Below the pieces are notes generated by a model, which was given only the letters and a program-made list of their open reading frames with translations, had not been told where the DNA came from and did no database searches. This document shows, in pieces, positions 6,513 to 9,094 of a stretch of 9,094 nt of DNA. The stretch spans positions 1-9,094 of the forward strand of contig JAGQWV010000852.1 in assembly GCA_020437045.1 (NCBI GenBank), given 5' to 3'. This DNA comes from Saprospiraceae bacterium. Lineage in GTDB: Bacteria; Bacteroidota; Bacteroidia; Chitinophagales; Saprospiraceae. A program made the position numbers and the translations under genes. Every line of letters begins with the position of its first letter. Positions within the stretch are counted from its first letter, which is position 1.

Positions 6513-7256
6513 TTAGAGCTCTGGTCTGGCTCGTTTGATTTTCTTGCGCACTTCTTCTCGCCGCCGGGTAGAGATAGGTACTTCCGATTGGTCGCTCATC
6601 AGTACCACTCCGTTACCAACCCGATTCATTTTAAAAATATGCCGGATATTGACAATGTGCGATTGGTGTGTTCGGTGAAATAGACTGTCTGGCAATAGAT
6701 CATCATAAAATCCAATTGTTTTCGAAACAACAATCGGCGGTTTATCGGTTATGTAGAATGTGGTATAATTTTTAAAAGACTCCAGTCTGATGATGCGATC
6801 AATATCCAATAAAAATGTGCCATCCGAATTGCTGAGTTTGATTCGTGCCGGTGTGCTTTCGTTATCGGGATCTGGAATGATTGAATCCAGCTTTTCCAAT
6901 TGTTTCCATTGCCTGGCTTTCTCCATTGCTAGTTTCAGTTCCCGAAAGTCAATTGGTTTCAAGATATAATCCAGTGCATTGTATTTAAAAGCTTTAATGG
7001 CAAATGACTCATAGGCTGTGATAAAGACGAGATGAAAATTGTATGGACTGACGGCATCCAATAGATCGAATCCTGTTCCGTCCAACATTTCAACATCCAG
7101 AAGAACCACATCCGGTTTTATTGTCTGCAGGAGGGTAATGGAATTTCTCACACTGTCCGCTTCACCAATAATGTCACAGTCCTCACAATATTGCTCCAGA
7201 AGGACCTTGATGTTCAATCTGGCGTTGCGTTCATCATCAATGATGGCTATTTGCAT
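6513..7256 (-). CDS. LytTR-family response regulator
   Basis: A 247-residue transcriptional response regulator. The receiver domain (1-118) has the acidic pair D7/D8 in IIDDER, the phosphoacceptor D54 in VVLLDVEML, T80 in VFITAYE and K100 in ILKPID, so all phosphotransfer residues are intact. After a linker (119-135), the LytTR DNA-binding domain (136-241) has IIRLESFKNYTTFYI (155-169), the F..HQSH.VN core (FHRTHQSHIVNIRHI, 193-207) and the basic end STRRREEVRKKIKRA. This architecture is the LytR/AgrA/YpdB type, common in Bacteroidota with a LytS-like membrane histidine kinase. No kinase gene lies next to it here: upstream is a 344-bp gap and then the GT2 gene, downstream the RlmI-like gene. 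It is therefore an orphan regulator within the window. The direct repeat at 7414-7448 lies about 160 bp upstream and could be its own binding site. Confidence 0.9.
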   Translation of the reverse strand: MQIAIIDDERNARLNIKVLLEQYCEDCDIIGEADSVRNSITLLQTIKPDVVLLDVEMLDGTGFDLLDAVSPYNFHLVFITAYESFAIKAFKYNALDYILKPIDFRELKLAMEKARQWKQLEKLDSIIPDPDNESTPARIKLSNSDGTFLLDIDRIIRLESFKNYTTFYITDKPPIVVSKTIGFYDDLLPDSLFHRTHQSHIVNIRHIFKMNRVGNGVVLMSDQSEVPISTRRREEVRKKIKRARPEL

Positions 7257-7413
7257 ATTCGAGGGTTAAGTAGGAATTGCCTCCCCGTCTGTACACCTAA
7301 ATCGTCAGGTGTCAATGGTAAAATTGATTCACTAAATATAGCTGAAAAGAGGTTTCGAAGACAGTATAGATCTTGAAATTCTTGTAAAAAAAAGCCCTTA
7401 TCACAACCTAATT

Positions 7414-7448
7414 GCGAATATTCATTTTCTGGGCGCGAATATTCATTT
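7414..7448. repeat. Tandem 14-bp direct repeat with 21-bp period, candidate LytTR binding site
   Basis: GCGAATATTCATTT occurs at 7414-7427 and again, identical, at 7435-7448. The starts are exactly 21 bp apart, which is two helical turns, with a 7-base spacer. Each unit contains the perfect palindrome GAATATTC. LytTR proteins such as AgrA, ComE and AlgR bind pairs of short direct repeats spaced so that the period is about 20-22 bp. The repeat is 158 bp upstream of the start of the LytTR response-regulator gene and is therefore a good candidate autoregulatory site. The sequence itself is not a known LytTR consensus. Confidence 0.5.
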
Positions 7449-7532
7449 AGGTAGAAGATTGTTCAGCTATGAGTGTAATTTCCGGCATCGTACTGCATCC
7501 CAAGCCTCTTTGCTTAACACTATCAGTAATTC

Positions 7533-7570
7533 GGGGGATACTGTTCATCTGTCAGTATCCTCTTTTTTTT
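7533..7570 (+). terminator. Rightward intrinsic (rho-independent) terminator without an obvious gene
   Basis: GGATACTG (7536-7543) pairs perfectly with CAGTATCC (7553-7560) across a 9-base loop. The stem can be lengthened by G-T and G-C pairs at its base, and it is followed by eight T (7563-7570). This is a good plus-strand terminator. Both flanking genes are on the minus strand, and read that way the hairpin has A's before it and no T tract after it. It therefore belongs to a rightward transcript not otherwise identified. Confidence 0.6.
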
Positions 7571-7600
7571 ACCCTTATCCGGAATGACCTCACGAATGCG

Positions 7601-8341
7601 TTATCTTGCCTTTGAGTGGTAATGGCGTTTTATCTTTAATAGTTGAAAAGGGACAGTGATAAAATCCCAAACCGCTACCCGCGAATTACCAATTTCATTC
7701 CAATGGCTAATCGGTACTTCTCTAGCCCATTGCGCAACAGGTGAAGCAAAAACCTGTTTCATCCGGAGCAGGATTTCAATATCAAAAAACCATCGACTGA
7801 TAAAGGGTTCTGAAAATATCTTTTTGAGGTGTAGGGTTCGGATGACTTTGGCCCCACATTGTGTATCATAAACTTCCATTCTAAATATGACGCTGACCAT
7901 CGTAGCAAAGATTCGTCCCAGGTAATGCCGGAGCCAATTTCTATTAATATGAGACCCCAATCGCATCCACCGACTTCCTAACACAATGTGTACGTCCGGA
8001 TTATTTAGAATCGATTCTTGAAGGTACAATATTTGATTCAGGGGCGTTGCCAGGTCGGCATCCAGGTATCCTGCCAGCTGATATTTTCCCATTTCTGTGG
8101 TGAAGAGCATGCCTTGCCGGATAGCCTCGGCTTTACCCCGGTTTTCCGCTAGTCTCAATTGGTGTACCGTATCGTAATTGGCCACAAGTTGATCAATCAG
8201 TTTTTGGGTTCCATCCGTTGAACCGTCATTCACAAAAAGCAGGTCCAACTGGTTATGGTTATCCAGGAAAGATCGAAAGGCTTCCATATTTAACCTCGAT
8301 TCCTCATTATAACACGGTATAATTATGCAGACCTGTGACAT
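7601..8341 (-). CDS. GT2-family glycosyltransferase, polyprenyl-phosphate (dolichyl-phosphate beta-glucosyltransferase/ALG5-like) type
   Basis: A 246-residue inverting GT-A fold enzyme. From the chosen start, VCIIIPCYNEESRL (4-17) begins the nucleotide-binding fold. FVNDGSTDGT (36-45), LRLAENRGKAEAIRQG (62-77), the metal-binding DAD in GYLDADLATP (91-100), VLGSRW (120-125) and TQCGAKVIR (160-168) follow, with RWFFDIEILLRMK (183-195) near the C-terminus. This set is typical of the subgroup that transfers a sugar, often glucose, from a nucleotide sugar to a polyprenyl phosphate. It has no C-terminal transmembrane segment. I chose ATG 8341 rather than the in-frame ATG at 8416: the GT2 domain starts at once after it, and the upstream 25 codons lie over the end of the preceding gene and are not domain-like. 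The overlap with the methyltransferase gene is then 19 bp, which indicates translational coupling. Confidence 0.85.
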   Translation of the reverse strand: MSQVCIIIPCYNEESRLNMEAFRSFLDNHNQLDLLFVNDGSTDGTQKLIDQLVANYDTVHQLRLAENRGKAEAIRQGMLFTTEMGKYQLAGYLDADLATPLNQILYLQESILNNPDVHIVLGSRWMRLGSHINRNWLRHYLGRIFATMVSVIFRMEVYDTQCGAKVIRTLHLKKIFSEPFISRWFFDIEILLRMKQVFASPVAQWAREVPISHWNEIGNSRVAVWDFITVPFQLLKIKRHYHSKAR

Positions 8342-9094
8342 ATGACCAAGTTTGAAAGTCCGGGAAGTTTCAATCCCAGAATTTTGAAAAGACCTCCAAT
8401 CTGGTAATCCATCCATAAGATCGTTTCAATGATGATCGTCAATGCTTTCCCTCCCTTCCAGTTGGCCAGATCCGAAGCCCTATTAATTATTGGTTTTTTT
8501 ATTTTTTCCAAAATCAGTTGAATAATTCTCGGAAAAATCAGGATAAAAAAGAAATAACGTTCGTACGAAGTAGTGTATCCTGCAGTTCTGAGACGGCTTC
8601 TGAGGGTGTTATTGGTATAGCGACGATAATGTTCTAATATAACATCATGGAAGGCGAAGAGTCCCTGATATGCAGGTACAGTTATTAATAGCGGTGCTTT
8701 TTCTGAAATATATGCATATCCCTCCAGAGATTTGAGAAAACCGATTTCATCCTCTATATGTTCAATGACATCTAGTAATAAAATCGAATTAATAGTAGCA
8801 TCTGGTAGTTTGATATCTTCCAAAGATTGAAATATCTGGAGATTATTAGTAGATATATTGCTTCGTATTTTGGTCAATAAATCGTCAGTAAAATTAATAT
8901 CGACACCAATGAAATCTGCCTGCGGAAAATCTTTTGACAGTTGATGCACCAGATAAGCGTCACCGCAGCCAATATCCAGAATACAGGGTCTGATATTGGG
9001 CAATCCATTAATTAATTGATGAACGTGTTCTTTAATGATTTTATAGCGAGCGAGCTCCCAGGGATGTCGATGTTTATTCTCAAAGTGAACAATT
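8323..9094 (-). CDS. Class I SAM-dependent methyltransferase (Methyltransf_11/23 type), 5' end beyond the window
   Basis: The minus-strand frame is open to the right edge, giving about 256 residues; the start lies beyond it. Codons upstream of 9003 continue the protein with HFENKHRHPWELARY and KIIKEHVHQLI, a lead-in often seen just before motif I in this family. A TTG at 9001-9003 should therefore not be taken as the start. Motif I is ILDIGCGDAYLVHQL, then FIGVDIN, LLLDVIEHIEDE (motif II), PLLITVPAYQGLFAFHD and HYRRYTNNTLRSRLRTAGY, the usual closing block. After it comes a hydrophobic stretch (YFFFILIFPRIIQLIL) that may associate with the membrane. It overlaps the GT2 gene by 19 bp, so the two are one transcription unit. 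This family is frequent in surface-glycan and lipid-linked sugar loci; a role there is inferred from the neighbour. The substrate is unknown. Confidence 0.8.
   Translation of the reverse strand, partial: IVHFENKHRHPWELARYKIIKEHVHQLINGLPNIRPCILDIGCGDAYLVHQLSKDFPQADFIGVDINFTDDLLTKIRSNISTNNLQIFQSLEDIKLPDATINSILLLDVIEHIEDEIGFLKSLEGYAYISEKAPLLITVPAYQGLFAFHDVILEHYRRYTNNTLRSRLRTAGYTTSYERYFFFILIFPRIIQLILEKIKKPIINRASDLANWKGGKALTIIIETILWMDYQIGGLFKILGLKLPGLSNLVICHRSA

Larger units (their letters stand above)
7257..7600. other. 344-bp gap between the LytTR gene and the GT2 gene, rich in signals
   Basis: No convincing gene is visible. In the 5' leader of the LytTR gene there is a small inverted repeat, ACACCT (7293-7298) and AGGTGT (7307-7312) around an 8-base loop. 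On the minus strand a run of eight T (7386-7393) follows GGGC at 7394-7397. The pairing partner GCCC lies about 35 bases away, so it is not a clean terminator. The 14-bp direct repeat and the rightward terminator are listed separately. A 48-codon rightward frame (7469-7615) runs through the terminator and has no recognisable similarity. Confidence 0.6.

Noticed and set aside
7469..7615. 48-codon rightward frame with a hydrophobic middle in the LytTR-GT2 gap
   Set aside because: It runs through the intrinsic terminator, overlaps the 3' end of the GT2 gene, has no recognisable similarity, and its hydrophobicity comes largely from the T-rich terminator sequence.
9001..9003. TTG as the start of the right-edge methyltransferase
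   Set aside because: The frame stays open to the window edge and the upstream codons look like the normal lead-in of this family, so the true start is outside the window.
1..9094. CRISPR array, tRNA or rRNA gene, insertion sequence, phage or defence genes
   Set aside because: I saw no regularly spaced repeats beyond the 14-bp pair, no cloverleaf-like segments, no transposase motifs and no terminal inverted repeats.

Overview
The window looks like a chromosomal segment of a Bacteroidota bacterium, plausibly of the Saprospiraceae/Cytophagales kind. The pointers are the C-terminus of the gliding-motility ABC protein GldG followed by a DUF4340 protein, start sites without clear Shine-Dalgarno sequences, one exact TAnnTTTG (-7 type) promoter box, a LytTR response regulator and a trace of a carboxypeptidase-regulatory-like (TonB-receptor type) N-terminus. 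The organism call is inference from protein families, not from a marker gene.

Layout. The left part (1-3763) runs rightward: the 3' end of gldG, a DUF4340 membrane-anchored protein, a secreted zinc-dependent phospholipase C/S1-P1 nuclease-like enzyme and a secreted GH5 glycoside hydrolase. The remaining intact genes all run leftward. Read in their own direction they are a SAM methyltransferase (its 5' end lies beyond the window), a GT2 glycosyltransferase overlapping it by 19 bp, a LytTR response regulator, an RlmI-like 23S rRNA methyltransferase, and a second small-molecule-type SAM methyltransferase. The two arms converge at 3764-3811.

The long gaps are not empty. 4625-5258 holds what I read as a decayed divergent pair. 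Leftward is an internally deleted DtxR/MntR-family metal-dependent regulator: its first helix and its C-terminal FeoA-like domain survive, and the middle is gone. Rightward is a frameshifted fragment of a carboxypeptidase-regulatory-like domain of the kind that begins TonB-dependent receptors. An AT-rich imperfect palindrome with TTAG...CTAA ends lies between them. 7257-7600 holds a 14-bp direct repeat with a 21-bp period upstream of the LytTR gene, which is the geometry LytTR proteins bind. It also holds a strong rightward-facing intrinsic terminator with no rightward gene to terminate.

How the genes work together: gldG and the DUF4340 protein belong to one ABC-type module. The phospholipase-like enzyme and the GH5 enzyme are independent exported hydrolases. 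The methyltransferase/GT2 pair at the right edge is a translationally coupled unit of the type that makes polyprenyl-phosphate sugars or surface glycans. I see no complete novel system. The most informative signals are the decayed metal-regulation locus and the LytTR-type repeat.
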